Source of the DNA: Faecalibacterium sp. CAG:74
Lineage (GTDB): Bacteria > Bacillota > Clostridia > Christensenellales > Aristaeellaceae
Length of the DNA: 26,540 nt
Assembly: GCA_000437595.1 (NCBI GenBank)
Contig: FR899878.1
Coordinates: 25,289 to 51,828 of the forward strand
Direction of reading: 5' to 3'
Shown here: positions 1 to 7,335 of the stretch, piece by piece
Layout: each line of letters opens with the position of its first letter
Numbering within the stretch: position 1 is the first letter of the stretch
Translations under genes and position numbers: made by a program
The notes under the pieces: generated by a model
What the model saw: the letters and a program-made list of their open reading frames with translations, nothing else
Database searches by the model: none
Told to the model about the DNA's origin: nothing

Positions 1-30
1 CATTCCTGCCAAGCCGGGGAGAATGGCGCA

Positions 31-2331
31 TTACTCGCCGTAGTACGCCTTCAGATACATTTCCTTGATTTCGCTGATGAGCGGGTAGCGCGGGTTCGCG
101 CCGGTGCACTGGTCGTCGAACGCCTGCTCGGACATTTCGTCCAGCGTCGCGAGGAACTTCTCCTCGTCCACACCGTAGTCGCGAATCGTGTTCTTGATGC
201 CGACGCGCTCCTTCAGGGCATGGATGTTGCGAATCAGGTTCTCCACCGTCTCGTCGTCGTTTGCGCCCTTGAAGCCGAGGAATTCGCCGAATTCAGCGTA
301 GCGGCGCTTCGTGTGCGGATAGGCGTACTGCGGGAAGGTGCCCATCTTCGTGGGAACTTCGGCGCTGTTGTAGCGGATGACCAGCTCAATCAGCAGCGCG
401 TTGGCGATGCCGTGCGGCAGGTGATGGAACGCGCCCAGCTTGTGCGCCATGGAGTGGCAGACGCCGAGGAACGCGTTCGCGAACGCCATGCCAGCCATCG
501 TGGCGGCGTTGCCCATCTTTTCGCGGGCAACCGGCTCGTTCTGACCGTTGTCGTAGCACGCGGGCAGATACTCGAAAATCAGCTGAGCCGCCTGCTTCGC
601 CAGACCGTCGGTGAAGTCTGTCGCCAGCATGGAGGCGTAGGCTTCCAGCGCGTGGGTCAGCGCGTCGATACCGGAGGCGGAGGTCAACCCCTTCGGCGCG
701 GACATCATCATGTCAGCGTCCACAATCGCCATCTTCGGCAGCAGCTCGTAGTCCGCCAGCGGGTACTTCACGCCGGTGTCCTGATCGGTAATGACGGCGA
801 ACGGGGTGACTTCGGAGCCCGTGCCAGCAGAGGTCGGGATGGCGATGAAGTATGCCTTTTCGCCCATCTTCGGGAAGGTGTACACGCGCTTGCGGATATC
901 CATGAAGCGCATCGCCATGTCGAGGAAGTCCACTTCCGGATGCTCGTACATGACCCACATAATCTTGCCGGCGTCCATTGCGGAACCGCCGCCGATGGCG
1001 ATAATGCAGTCCGGCTGGAAGGAGGTCATGGCCTTTGCGCCTTCCTTCGCGCAGGCGAGGGACGGGTCGGGCGCAACATCGTAGAACGTGGTGTGGACGA
1101 TGCCCAGCTCATCCAGCTTGTCGGTAATCGCCTTGGTGAAGCCGGATTTGAACAGGAACGCGTCGGTGACGATGAAGCAGCGCTTCTTGCCCATAACTGC
1201 CTTGAGTTCATTCAGGGCGACAGGCAGGCAACCCTTCTTGAGGTAGACCTTTTCAGGCGCACGGAACCACAGCATATTCTCCCTCCGGATGGCAACAGTC
1301 TTGACGTTCAGCAGGTGCTTGACGCCGACGTTCTCAGAGACGGAGTTGCCGCCCCACGAGCCGCAGCCCAGCGTCAGCGACGGACGCAGCATGAAGTTGT
1401 ACAGGTCGCCGATGCCGCCCTGAGAGGAAGGCGTGTTGACGAGAATACGGCAGGTCTTCATGCGCGCGGCGAAGCGGTCAATCAAATCCTTGCGGGTGAC
1501 GGCGTTCAGGTAGATAGAAGAGGTGTGGCCGTAGCCGCCGTCAGCAATCAGGTGTTCCGCCTTGTCGAACGCATCGTCGATGTCCTTGGCGCGGTACATC
1601 GCCAGCACGGGAGAGAGCTTCTCATGCGCGAACTCTTCAGAAATATCCACGGATTCGACTTCACCAATCAGCACCTTGGCGGTTTCCGGCACGTCCACGC
1701 CCGCGAGCTTGGCGATGGTGTGCGCCTTCTGACCGACAATCTTGGCATTCAGCGCGCCGTTGATGATGATGGTCTTGCGCACCTTGTCCAGCTCTTCGCC
1801 TTCGAGGAAGTACGCGCCGCGCTTGGCGAACTCCGCCTTCACCGCGTCGTAGATGCTGTCCAGTACGATGGTGGACTGTTCGGACGCGCAGATCATGCCG
1901 TTGTCGAACGTCTTGGAGTGCAGGATGGAGTTGACGGCCACCTTCACATCAGCGGATTCGTCGATAATCGCGGGCGTGTTGCCAGCGCCGACGCCCAGGG
2001 CAGGCTTGCCGGAGGAGTATGCCGCCTTGACCATGCCGGGGCCGCCGGTGGCAAGGATGATGTCAGCTTCCTTCATCGCCATGTTGGTCAGCTCCAGCGA
2101 GGGAACATCGACCCACGAGATGATGTCTTCGGGCGCGCCGGCAGCCACAGCGGCTTCCAGCACAACCTTCGCGGCGGCGATGGTGGACTTCTTCGCGCGC
2201 GGATGGGGAGAGATGATGATGCCGTTGCGGGTCTTGAGGCAAATCAGCGTCTTGAAAATGGCGGTAGATGTGGGGTTGGTGGTCGGGATGACCGCCGCGA
2301 CAACGCCGATAGGTTCCGCAACCTTCATCAT
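31..2331 (-). CDS. adhE: AdhE bifunctional aldehyde/alcohol dehydrogenase, main fragment
   Basis: AdhE reduces acetyl-CoA to acetaldehyde and then ethanol, regenerating NAD+ during fermentation. This 766-aa frame holds most of both domains. The aldehyde dehydrogenase part includes GMICASEQS with the catalytic Cys, about residue 249 of the restored protein. The iron alcohol dehydrogenase part includes GGGSAMDAGK for NAD binding and a His-rich metal region, CHSMAHKLGAFHHLPHG. The first 101 residues lie in another frame at 2328-2678, because a 44-bp tandem duplication (2292-2379) shifts the frame. Removing one copy gives a continuous protein of about 867 aa, the usual AdhE length. The visible ATG (MMKVAEPIG) lies inside the duplicated DNA and is not a natural start. 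Either the gene is newly broken or the duplication is an assembly error. Identity as AdhE is very secure. Confidence 0.93.
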   Translation of the reverse strand: MMKVAEPIGVVAAVIPTTNPTSTAIFKTLICLKTRNGIIISPHPRAKKSTIAAAKVVLEAAVAAGAPEDIISWVDVPSLELTNMAMKEADIILATGGPGMVKAAYSSGKPALGVGAGNTPAIIDESADVKVAVNSILHSKTFDNGMICASEQSTIVLDSIYDAVKAEFAKRGAYFLEGEELDKVRKTIIINGALNAKIVGQKAHTIAKLAGVDVPETAKVLIGEVESVDISEEFAHEKLSPVLAMYRAKDIDDAFDKAEHLIADGGYGHTSSIYLNAVTRKDLIDRFAARMKTCRILVNTPSSQGGIGDLYNFMLRPSLTLGCGSWGGNSVSENVGVKHLLNVKTVAIRRENMLWFRAPEKVYLKKGCLPVALNELKAVMGKKRCFIVTDAFLFKSGFTKAITDKLDELGIVHTTFYDVAPDPSLACAKEGAKAMTSFQPDCIIAIGGGSAMDAGKIMWVMYEHPEVDFLDMAMRFMDIRKRVYTFPKMGEKAYFIAIPTSAGTGSEVTPFAVITDQDTGVKYPLADYELLPKMAIVDADMMMSAPKGLTSASGIDALTHALEAYASMLATDFTDGLAKQAAQLIFEYLPACYDNGQNEPVAREKMGNAATMAGMAFANAFLGVCHSMAHKLGAFHHLPHGIANALLIELVIRYNSAEVPTKMGTFPQYAYPHTKRRYAEFGEFLGFKGANDDETVENLIRNIHALKERVGIKNTIRDYGVDEEKFLATLDEMSEQAFDDQCTGANPRYPLISEIKEMYLKAYYGE

Positions 2332-2379
2332 GCCGCCGCCGCGACAACGCCGATAGGTTCTGCAACCTTCATCATGCCG
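2292..2379. repeat. 44-bp tandem duplication breaking adhE
   Basis: Copy 1 is 2292-2335 and copy 2 is 2336-2379. They differ at one base, C2317 versus T2361. Since 44 is not a multiple of three, the duplication shifts the adhE frame, and deleting one copy restores it exactly. The single mismatch means the copies are either not brand new or come from two strains joined during assembly. Confidence 0.95.
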
Positions 2380-2678
2380 AATGCTTCGTCGCGCTCCAGC
2401 ACGCCGACGGTCTGCGTGTCCTTGTAGGCGTTGTAGATGTATTCAGCGGCGTAGTGGTTCTTGATGACCTTATCTTCCACCACGCCCATGCCGGTTTCTT
2501 CCACCGCCATCTTCGCCAGCGGGATGCGCATGTTGTTCGCGGCGAGGGCAGCTGCCTTGAAAATCTTGTCCACCTGCTCCTGCGTGTAGGTCGCATAGAC
2601 CTTTTGTGCCGCGCGGACGCGGGCGAGGGCCGCCTCGAAGCTCTCCACGTTATCGACGATCGGATACTCTTTCGCCAT
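2328..2678 (-). CDS. adhE: AdhE N-terminal fragment, frameshifted
   Basis: This is the true 5' end of adhE, starting with MAKEYPIVDN. The first 101 residues match the start of the AdhE aldehyde dehydrogenase domain, including the ETGMGVVEDKVIKNHYAAEY region. The frame then reads MKVAEPIGVVAA and runs out as AAA and a stop inside the second copy of a 44-bp tandem duplication. The same MKVAEPIGVVAA peptide restarts the downstream 766-aa frame. On the minus strand the start is preceded by a GGAGAG ribosome binding site. The fragment alone would lack the catalytic Cys and cannot be active. Confidence 0.85.
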   Translation of the reverse strand: MAKEYPIVDNVESFEAALARVRAAQKVYATYTQEQVDKIFKAAALAANNMRIPLAKMAVEETGMGVVEDKVIKNHYAAEYIYNAYKDTQTVGVLERDEAFGMMKVAEPIGVVAAAA

Positions 2679-2762
2679 GATACTCTCTCCTTATGCTTCA
2701 TCCGTCCTGCGGGGATGCGCCCGCGAACGGGGAATGTCGGTGTTTGTCGGGGTGACGAGAAC

Positions 2763-2791
2763 AGTGTAGCAGATTGTTAAGCTCTTGTCAA
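2763..2791 (-). promoter_or_regulatory. adhE promoter with Rex-like operator
   Basis: On the minus strand TTGACA (2786-2791) is followed by exactly 17 bases and TACACT (2763-2768). Overlapping the -35 and spacer, 2774-2791 reads TTGACAAGAGCTTAACAA. This matches 12 of 14 defined positions of the clostridial Rex operator pattern TTGTTAANNNNTTAACAA. Rex is the NADH/NAD+ sensing repressor known to control adhE in clostridia, so a redox-controlled promoter fits. Rex binding is inferred. Confidence 0.65.
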
Positions 2792-3047
2792 GTGGCTGAC
2801 ACGATTTTAACGATATTTTTTTCACAATTTAATACGTTTTCGGAACGGGATGAATGGAATGGCGAATAGATGGGCGAAGAGGACAAGAACGCGGATTCGC
2901 TATTTGGGGAGCGTCGGAGCAACGTCCCCGCGCCGCAATCAGGCGGAGGAAGTTCGCGCGGCATAAGCCATCATCATATAAGTAGGTAACAATTCAGGCA
3001 CTGCATCATCCCTCCGAAAAAAAATCCGAGAAAATTTATGCAGACCT
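2792..3047. other. Intergenic spacer between adhE and argG
   Basis: The stretch is AT-rich near 2800-2840 and otherwise unstructured. I see no ORF with a ribosome binding site, no RNA gene and no clear terminator here. Confidence 0.5.
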
Positions 3048-3077
3048 ATTGCATTTTTATTCATCTTGCTGTATAAT
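3048..3077 (+). promoter_or_regulatory. argG promoter with arginine (ArgR/AhrC) box
   Basis: TTGCAT (3049-3054), a 17-base spacer and TATAAT (3072-3077) form a strong promoter. The complement of 3048-3065 reads GATGAATAAAAATGCAAT. It agrees with 17 of 18 positions of the Bacillus AhrC/ArgR consensus as I recall it, CATGAATAAAAATKCAAK. The box covers the -35 and most of the spacer, as expected for repression when arginine is plentiful. Confidence 0.8.
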
Positions 3078-3144
3078 CCATCTTGTCCGGCAGACGGACA
3101 CAAAAATGATGAAAATCAGGATGAAGATAAAGGAGTCGATTGTT

Positions 3145-4356
3145 ATGGCGAAGATGCGTGTCTTGCTGGCTTATTCCGGTGGTCTGGATACCTCGATTAT
3201 CGTGCCGTGGCTGAAGGAAAATTATGACTGCGATGTGGTCTGCGTTGCGGGCGACGTCGGGCAGGGCGAAGAGCTGGAGCCCCTCCACGAGAAGGCGAAA
3301 AAGTGCGGCGCTGAAAAGCTGTACATCGAAGACCTGCGCAAGGAGTTCGTCGAGGACTTCATTTGGCCGACGCTCAAGGCGGGCGCGGTCTACGAGGGCA
3401 AGTACCTGCTGGGCACGTCCTTCGCACGGCCGCTGATTGCCAAGCGCCTCGTCGAAATCGCTCACAAGGAGAACTGCACTGCCATCTGCCACGGCTGCAC
3501 CGGCAAGGGCAACGACCAAGTCCGCTTCGAGCTGACCATCAAGGCGTTCGATCCGAACATGCAGATTATCGCGCCGTGGCGCATCTGGGACATCAAGACC
3601 CGCGAGGAGGAAATTGACTACGCCGAAAAGCGCGGCATCCCCGTCCCAGTGAAGAAGGATCGCCCGTATTCGATGGATCGCAACATCTGGCACATCAGCC
3701 ACGAGGGCGCGGATTTGGAAGATCCGTGGAACGAGCCGCCGGAAGACCTGCTGCTGACGATGGTCACGCCCGAAAAGGCGCCTGATCAGCCCGAATACGT
3801 CACGGTGGACTTCGAGAAGGGCGTGCCGGTCGCCATCAACGGCGAAAAGCTGGACGCGGTGGATTTGCTGACGAAGGCGAACGAAATCGCGGGTCGCAAC
3901 GGCGTTGGCTGCGCGGATTTGGTGGAGAACCGTCTGGTTGGCATGAAGTCCCGCGGCGTGTACGAAACTCCCGGCGGAACGATGCTCTACGCCGCGCACG
4001 GCATCCTCGAATCCATCACGCTTGACCGCGCCACCAGCCACTACAAGGAGCTGGTCGCGAGCAAGTTCGCGGAGCTGGTGTACGACGGCATGTGGTACAC
4101 GCCCCTGCGCGAGGCGCTCTCCGCATTTGTGGACAGCACGCAGCAGGCGGTCAACGGCACGGTGAAGCTGAAGCTGTACAAGGGCAACTGCATCAATGCG
4201 GGCGTGAAGTCGCCGAACAGCCTGTACATGGAGGAAATCGCCACCTTCGGCGACAGCCACGACCTGTACAGCCACAAGGATTCCGCGGGCTTCATCAACC
4301 TGCTCGGTCTGCCGCTGAAGGTCAAGGCGATGGTGGAGCAGAAGAATAAGAAGTAA
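3145..4356 (+). CDS. argG: Argininosuccinate synthase
   Basis: ArgG condenses citrulline and aspartate using ATP to give argininosuccinate, the penultimate step of arginine synthesis in the cytoplasm. The 403-aa length is typical. The N-type ATP pyrophosphatase loop AYSGGLDTS is at residues 9-17, and the conserved [13 protein letters not shown] segment lies near residues 118-131. I chose the ATG at 3145 because AGGAG (3131-3135) sits nine bases upstream; the frame is open 32 codons further up but has no good start signal there. No argH or other arginine gene follows, so argG appears to be transcribed alone. Its promoter carries an arginine box, which supports a biosynthetic role. Confidence 0.97.
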   Translation: MAKMRVLLAYSGGLDTSIIVPWLKENYDCDVVCVAGDVGQGEELEPLHEKAKKCGAEKLYIEDLRKEFVEDFIWPTLKAGAVYEGKYLLGTSFARPLIAKRLVEIAHKENCTAICHGCTGKGNDQVRFELTIKAFDPNMQIIAPWRIWDIKTREEEIDYAEKRGIPVPVKKDRPYSMDRNIWHISHEGADLEDPWNEPPEDLLLTMVTPEKAPDQPEYVTVDFEKGVPVAINGEKLDAVDLLTKANEIAGRNGVGCADLVENRLVGMKSRGVYETPGGTMLYAAHGILESITLDRATSHYKELVASKFAELVYDGMWYTPLREALSAFVDSTQQAVNGTVKLKLYKGNCINAGVKSPNSLYMEEIATFGDSHDLYSHKDSAGFINLLGLPLKVKAMVEQKNKK

Positions 4357-4417
4357 TTTAAAGCAACACCGCACAACTCGGCGGCTGACCGCCTCATTTG
4401 TGCGGTGTTGCCTTAAA
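4357..4417 (+). terminator. Long palindrome after argG, possible terminator
   Basis: The arms 4357-4376 and 4398-4417 form a 20-bp stem with a single mismatch. A smaller GGCGG/CCGCC hairpin sits in the loop. It begins right after the argG stop. There is no clear U-tract, so it may stabilise mRNA 3' ends or terminate weakly in either direction. Confidence 0.6.
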
Positions 4418-4480
4418 TGTGATAACTGTGGTGTCCAGCAAGTCGTGCACTGAATTCGGGAGTAGAGCCCCCAATAGTAT

Positions 4481-4518
4481 AAACGCGCTCGTCGGAGGAA
4501 AAGTCGGCGGGCGCGTTT
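4481..4518 (+). terminator. Second hairpin in the argG downstream spacer
   Basis: AAACGCGC (4481-4488) pairs with GCGCGTTT (4511-4518), followed by a short T-containing run. It could be the real end of the argG transcript. The poor U-tract keeps confidence low. Confidence 0.35.
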
Positions 4519-4532
4519 GCATTTGCGCACAA

Positions 4533-4561
4533 TTGACGACGATTGAAAATTGTGCTATCAT
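4533..4561 (+). promoter_or_regulatory. Promoter for the membrane protein gene
   Basis: TTGACG (4533-4538), 17 bases, TATCAT (4556-4561) preceded by TGC, an extended -10 pattern. It lies 38 bases before the start codon at 4599. Confidence 0.7.
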
Positions 4562-4598
4562 ACCATCAGAATACCACCAGAAAGGAGTTTGCATATCC

Positions 4599-5180
4599 AT
4601 GAAGCAAAAATCCGCCCCGCGCCCCGCATCCCTCGACGCACGGAAAATCCGCCGGGCATATGCCCCATACCGCTGGGAAGGGCGCAACTTCCGGCTGATG
4701 GTGCTGATTCTCTGCATCGTGCTCCTTCTGCTGTGGTTGTGGTGCGAAACAACGGAGCCAGCGTCCCGGAATATCGCCTATCTGCTGATGCTGATGGCTA
4801 TGCTGGCGTCCATAGCTATCGGCAAATCCTGCGTGGCGATTTTCTCCCGCTATGAGGAACGGAAGCAGCGCTTTGTCGAACAGTCGGTGCGGATTCAGCA
4901 GGTGATACTCCCCAACAGCGTGCGAGGTGCATTCATGAGCTGTGAAGGTGCACCGGAACTGGCACATGTGATGTCATGCTGCGTAATTGCCGTTACGCTG
5001 GACGGACAGAAACTGCGTCTGCTGTCCGCGTGCGGTGACAAGCGCCGGGAGGCCCTGATGCGGGTGATGGCGCGCTCGGAGCAATCGCCGGTGACGGTCA
5101 TTTACGGGCGATACAGCCGCGTGATTGTGGGGTTTCGCGGCGCTGGGTATGATGGCGTGGATTTTGAGCGGATGGTTTAA
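4599..5180 (+). CDS. Small membrane protein of unknown function
   Basis: I do not recognise this 193-aa protein. The start at 4599 has AAAGGAG at 4581-4587. The N-terminus is short and basic. Two hydrophobic stretches at about residues 33-49 and 59-82 predict a membrane hairpin, followed by a soluble C-terminal part of about 110 residues. That part begins with a charged helix (RYEERKQRF) and contains several Cys residues. It resembles small PH-like or YcxB-like membrane proteins only in general layout, which is not enough to assign a family. It has its own promoter and a strong terminator, so it is a single-gene unit. Confidence 0.75.
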   Translation: MKQKSAPRPASLDARKIRRAYAPYRWEGRNFRLMVLILCIVLLLLWLWCETTEPASRNIAYLLMLMAMLASIAIGKSCVAIFSRYEERKQRFVEQSVRIQQVILPNSVRGAFMSCEGAPELAHVMSCCVIAVTLDGQKLRLLSACGDKRREALMRVMARSEQSPVTVIYGRYSRVIVGFRGAGYDGVDFERMV

Positions 5181-5184
5181 TCAT

Positions 5185-5228
5185 GGGGGAATGCGCGGCA
5201 ATAGGTGAGCGCATCCCCCTATTTTTTT
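5185..5228 (+). terminator. Intrinsic terminator after the membrane protein gene
   Basis: GGGGGAATGCGC (5185-5196) pairs with GCGCATCCCCC (5209-5219), followed by a run of T to 5228. Confidence 0.9.
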
Positions 5229-5240
5229 GCTGAACGCAAC

Positions 5241-5268
5241 AAAAAAAGCACCTGAATCATCAGATGCT
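5241..5268 (-). terminator. Intrinsic terminator of the tRNA gene
   Basis: On the minus strand, AGCATCTGA (5268-5260) pairs with TCAGGTGCT (5256-5248), with one G-U pair and a TGA loop, followed by seven U residues (5247-5241). It lies directly downstream of the tRNA. Confidence 0.85.
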
Positions 5269-5272
5269 TTTC

Positions 5273-5346
5273 TGGCAGGGGCAGAAGGACTCGAACCCTC
5301 AACAAAGGTTTTGGAGACCCACGTGTTACCATTACACCATGCCCCT
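5273..5346 (-). tRNA. tRNA-Trp (CCA)
   Basis: The minus strand folds into a full cloverleaf of 71 nt plus encoded CCA. The acceptor stem is AGGGGCA/TGCCCCT and the D arm GTGT/ACAC. The anticodon loop is CTCCAAA with anticodon CCA, the T arm is AGGGTTCGAGTCCTT and the discriminator base is G. The anticodon stem has a T-T mismatch at its base. Both the anticodon and the discriminator fit tRNA-Trp. It is a single-gene unit with its own promoter and terminator. Confidence 0.95.
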
Positions 5347-5380
5347 ATGCGGTTCGTCCGGGATTGCCGGAACGAGATTT

Positions 5381-5409
5381 AGTTTAGCACTTTTTCGGGC
5401 GTTTGTCAA
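5381..5409 (-). promoter_or_regulatory. tRNA-Trp promoter
   Basis: On the minus strand TTGACA (5404-5409), 17 bases, TAAACT (5381-5386) preceded by TGC. The promoter ends 35 bases before the tRNA 5' end. Confidence 0.85.
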
Positions 5410-5456
5410 GCGGTTTTGCGAAAAATGTGCCGAATTGGCAGAAAATCGCCCGGTGC

Positions 5457-5485
5457 TTTACAAAACCCGCGGCGCATGGTATGAT
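5457..5485 (+). promoter_or_regulatory. Promoter of the GT2 glycosyltransferase gene
   Basis: TTTACA (5457-5462), 17 bases, TATGAT (5480-5485) with a TGG extension. Because the ATG codons at 5481 and 5484 lie within the -10, this promoter supports the GTG start at 5517. Confidence 0.7.
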
Positions 5486-5516
5486 GAGGGCAGGAAAGTC
5501 GGCGGGAGGGACGCGC

Positions 5517-7010
5517 GTGCAGTGGGCGGAACGGGTTCGGGCGTATGTGCGGATGCATGGCGCGGGGTACACGCTGCACCGCGCGGGCGAAATGCTGGCG
5601 GCACGGGTGCTGCTGCGGGATGAGTGGCGATTCCGGCGGGAGAAAGCATCCAAGCGCGAACTGGCGGCACAGCGCGCGCACCCCTTCCCGAACGTGCGCA
5701 TCAGCGTCGTCGTCCCCGTGTTCAACACGCGCCCGAAATTCCTCCGCGCGCTGGCGGATTCGCTGCTTGCCCAGACGCACGGCGTGTGGGAGGTCTGCCT
5801 GTACGATGGCGGCAGCACGTCCGCCGAGACGCGAAAGGCGCTGGAGGCAATTGCCGCGCGGGACAGCCGATTCCACGTCGCGTACGGGGTGGAAAACGCG
5901 GGCATATCCGGCAACACGAACCGCGCGATTAAAATGGCGTCAGGGGAGTATATCGCCCTGTGCGACCACGACGATGTGCTTGCGCCGGATGCGCTCTGGC
6001 GGATTGCGGAAGCCATCGACGCGCACCACCCCGACGTGCTCTACACCGATGAGGATAAGCTGACCGCCCACGGCGCGATTCATGTTGATGCGCACCGCAA
6101 GCCGGATTTCTGCCCGGACAACCTGCGCTCCGGCAACTATATCTGCCATTTGTCGGTGATTCGGCGGACGCTGCTGGATGCCATCGGCGGATTACGACCG
6201 GCGTTCGATGGGTCGCAGGATCACGATTTGCTGCTCCGCGCGTGCGAGCGGGCGGACGGCGTCATCCACATTCCGCGCGTGCTGTACCACTGGCGGACGC
6301 TGCGGGGGTCAATGAGCCACACGAAATTGGCGGTTTGCCTGGACGCGGCGGCGCGGGCGGTGGAAGAGAGTATGCGACGCACCGGGTTTCCGGGAACGTG
6401 CCGGGTGGAGGACGGTGTGCTGCGGCTGCGGTATGACGTGGGGGATTTTACCGTCGCGGCATTGCGGCTTGCGCGGGATGCGTCCGCTGCGGATGTGAAC
6501 CGCTTGGCGGCGGATGCGTCGGCGGACATGCTGCTGTTCCTGTGGGGGGACACGGCGGCACCTGATGCGGACGGTCTGCGGGAGATGATGATGTACGCCC
6601 AGCGCCCGGATGTGTGCGCGGTGATGCCGCTGGTGGCGGATGCACGCAATCGGGTGCTTCATGCCGGATACGACATTCTGCCGGACGGCACAGTGCGGTC
6701 GCGGAATCGCGGCTTGCCAGTCTCAGCGGGTGGATGGCACGGCATGAACCGAACCAGCTACAATGTCACGGCGGTTTCGCCGATGTGCTTTTTGGTGCGG
6801 CGGAATGCATTTGTGCCGCTGGCGGAGGGTGAATCGTTGGCAGTTGACTTGGCGCAGTGGTGCATGGCACGGATGCAGGAGGGGATGCGGCATGTGTATA
6901 CGCCGCACTGCGTGGTGAAGGCGGATGCGGAAAGTGCATTCGAGGGCTTCCGGGTGAAAGTTCCTGCGGGGTGGTATGACCCGTGTGCGACGGGAAGCAA
7001 GCGCGCTTGA
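5517..7010 (+). CDS. GT2 glycosyltransferase with degenerate second GT2-like half
   Basis: Likely transfers sugars in cell-wall or capsular glycan synthesis on the cytoplasmic face; the substrate is unknown. In this 497-aa protein the first GT-A domain begins at about residue 62 (ISVVVPVFN). It has CDHDDV near residues 149-154 as the metal/nucleotide-binding DXD region and GSQDHDLLLR as the acceptor-side motif. The C-terminal half resembles the end of a second GT2 domain: VLHAGYDILPDGTV, then FLVRRNAF, then VYTPH. Its nucleotide-binding start is missing, and WGDT stands where DD is normal. The GTG at 5517 is chosen because GGGAGGG lies seven bases upstream and the promoter at 5457-5485 excludes earlier ATGs. 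Rhamnosyltransferase-like tandem GT2 enzymes are the closest family I can name. Confidence 0.85.
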   Translation: MQWAERVRAYVRMHGAGYTLHRAGEMLAARVLLRDEWRFRREKASKRELAAQRAHPFPNVRISVVVPVFNTRPKFLRALADSLLAQTHGVWEVCLYDGGSTSAETRKALEAIAARDSRFHVAYGVENAGISGNTNRAIKMASGEYIALCDHDDVLAPDALWRIAEAIDAHHPDVLYTDEDKLTAHGAIHVDAHRKPDFCPDNLRSGNYICHLSVIRRTLLDAIGGLRPAFDGSQDHDLLLRACERADGVIHIPRVLYHWRTLRGSMSHTKLAVCLDAAARAVEESMRRTGFPGTCRVEDGVLRLRYDVGDFTVAALRLARDASAADVNRLAADASADMLLFLWGDTAAPDADGLREMMMYAQRPDVCAVMPLVADARNRVLHAGYDILPDGTVRSRNRGLPVSAGGWHGMNRTSYNVTAVSPMCFLVRRNAFVPLAEGESLAVDLAQWCMARMQEGMRHVYTPHCVVKADAESAFEGFRVKVPAGWYDPCATGSKRA

Positions 7011-7020
7011 TGGCGCTTTT
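6999..7020 (+). terminator. Short hairpin overlapping the GT2 stop codon
   Basis: AAGCGC (6999-7004) pairs with GCGCTT (7013-7018), ending in TTTT. The stop codon lies in the loop. It is a weak terminator candidate. Confidence 0.4.
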
Positions 7021-7056
7021 GGTTTCTTCTGCATACTTGATTTTTATTGTTGCAGG

Positions 7057-7110
7057 GGTTTCGCCTCTGCGGAGGCGACCAAAGGGCTTTCCGATCGCCC
7101 TTTGGAAACC
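7057..7110. repeat. REP-like three-way palindrome
   Basis: An outer repeat GGTTTC/GAAACC (7057-7062, 7105-7110) encloses two hairpins, CGCCTC/GAGGCG (7062-7077) and CCAAAGGGC/GCCCTTTGG (7079-7105). The single strand would fold as a compact three-way junction. It is the kind of extragenic palindrome common in GC-rich gut Clostridia. Confidence 0.75.
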
Positions 7111-7156
7111 TTCGGAGTGCACACTCCCATACTTGAATTTTATCGGAAGTTTTTAG

Positions 7157-7197
7157 TTAGTGTACCTTTTGTACACTAAAACAAACATAACCATACT
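7157..7197 (+). promoter_or_regulatory. Promoter with 9-bp palindromic operator before the GT1 gene
   Basis: TTAGTGTAC (7157-7165) and GTACACTAA (7171-7179) are perfect inverted arms around CTTTT. A possible promoter TTGTAC (7169-7174), 17 bases, CATACT (7192-7197) overlaps the right arm. This layout suggests a repressor operator, but no regulator gene for it is visible. The -10 is only 4/6. Confidence 0.45.
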
Positions 7198-7225
7198 GTA
7201 ACTTCCGGAGGGCGAGCGAAGGGGT

Positions 7226-7282
7226 CAAGGGGGCGACCGCAAAGCCCCCTTGTCGCGTCCGCAGACGCGAAATTCTCTGCGG
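7226..7282. repeat. REP-like double hairpin, copy 1
   Basis: CAAGGGGGC/GCCCCCTTG (7226-7234, 7244-7252) is followed at once by TCGCGTC/GACGCGA (7253-7259, 7264-7270) and ATTCTCTGCGG. The same architecture recurs at 20373-20449. It lies in the 5' leader of the GT1 gene. The wider gap 7011-7335 holds only these palindromes and the promoter candidate. Confidence 0.75.
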
Positions 7283-7335
7283 GAAAAGCAATTTATTCAG
7301 ATATATGAGTAATGCCTGCAAAACAGGAGGTAATG

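Noticed and set aside
220..2427. 735-codon open frame on the plus strand over adhE
   Set aside because: Antisense shadow of adhE; Arg/Val/Gly-rich with no recognisable motif and no start signal.
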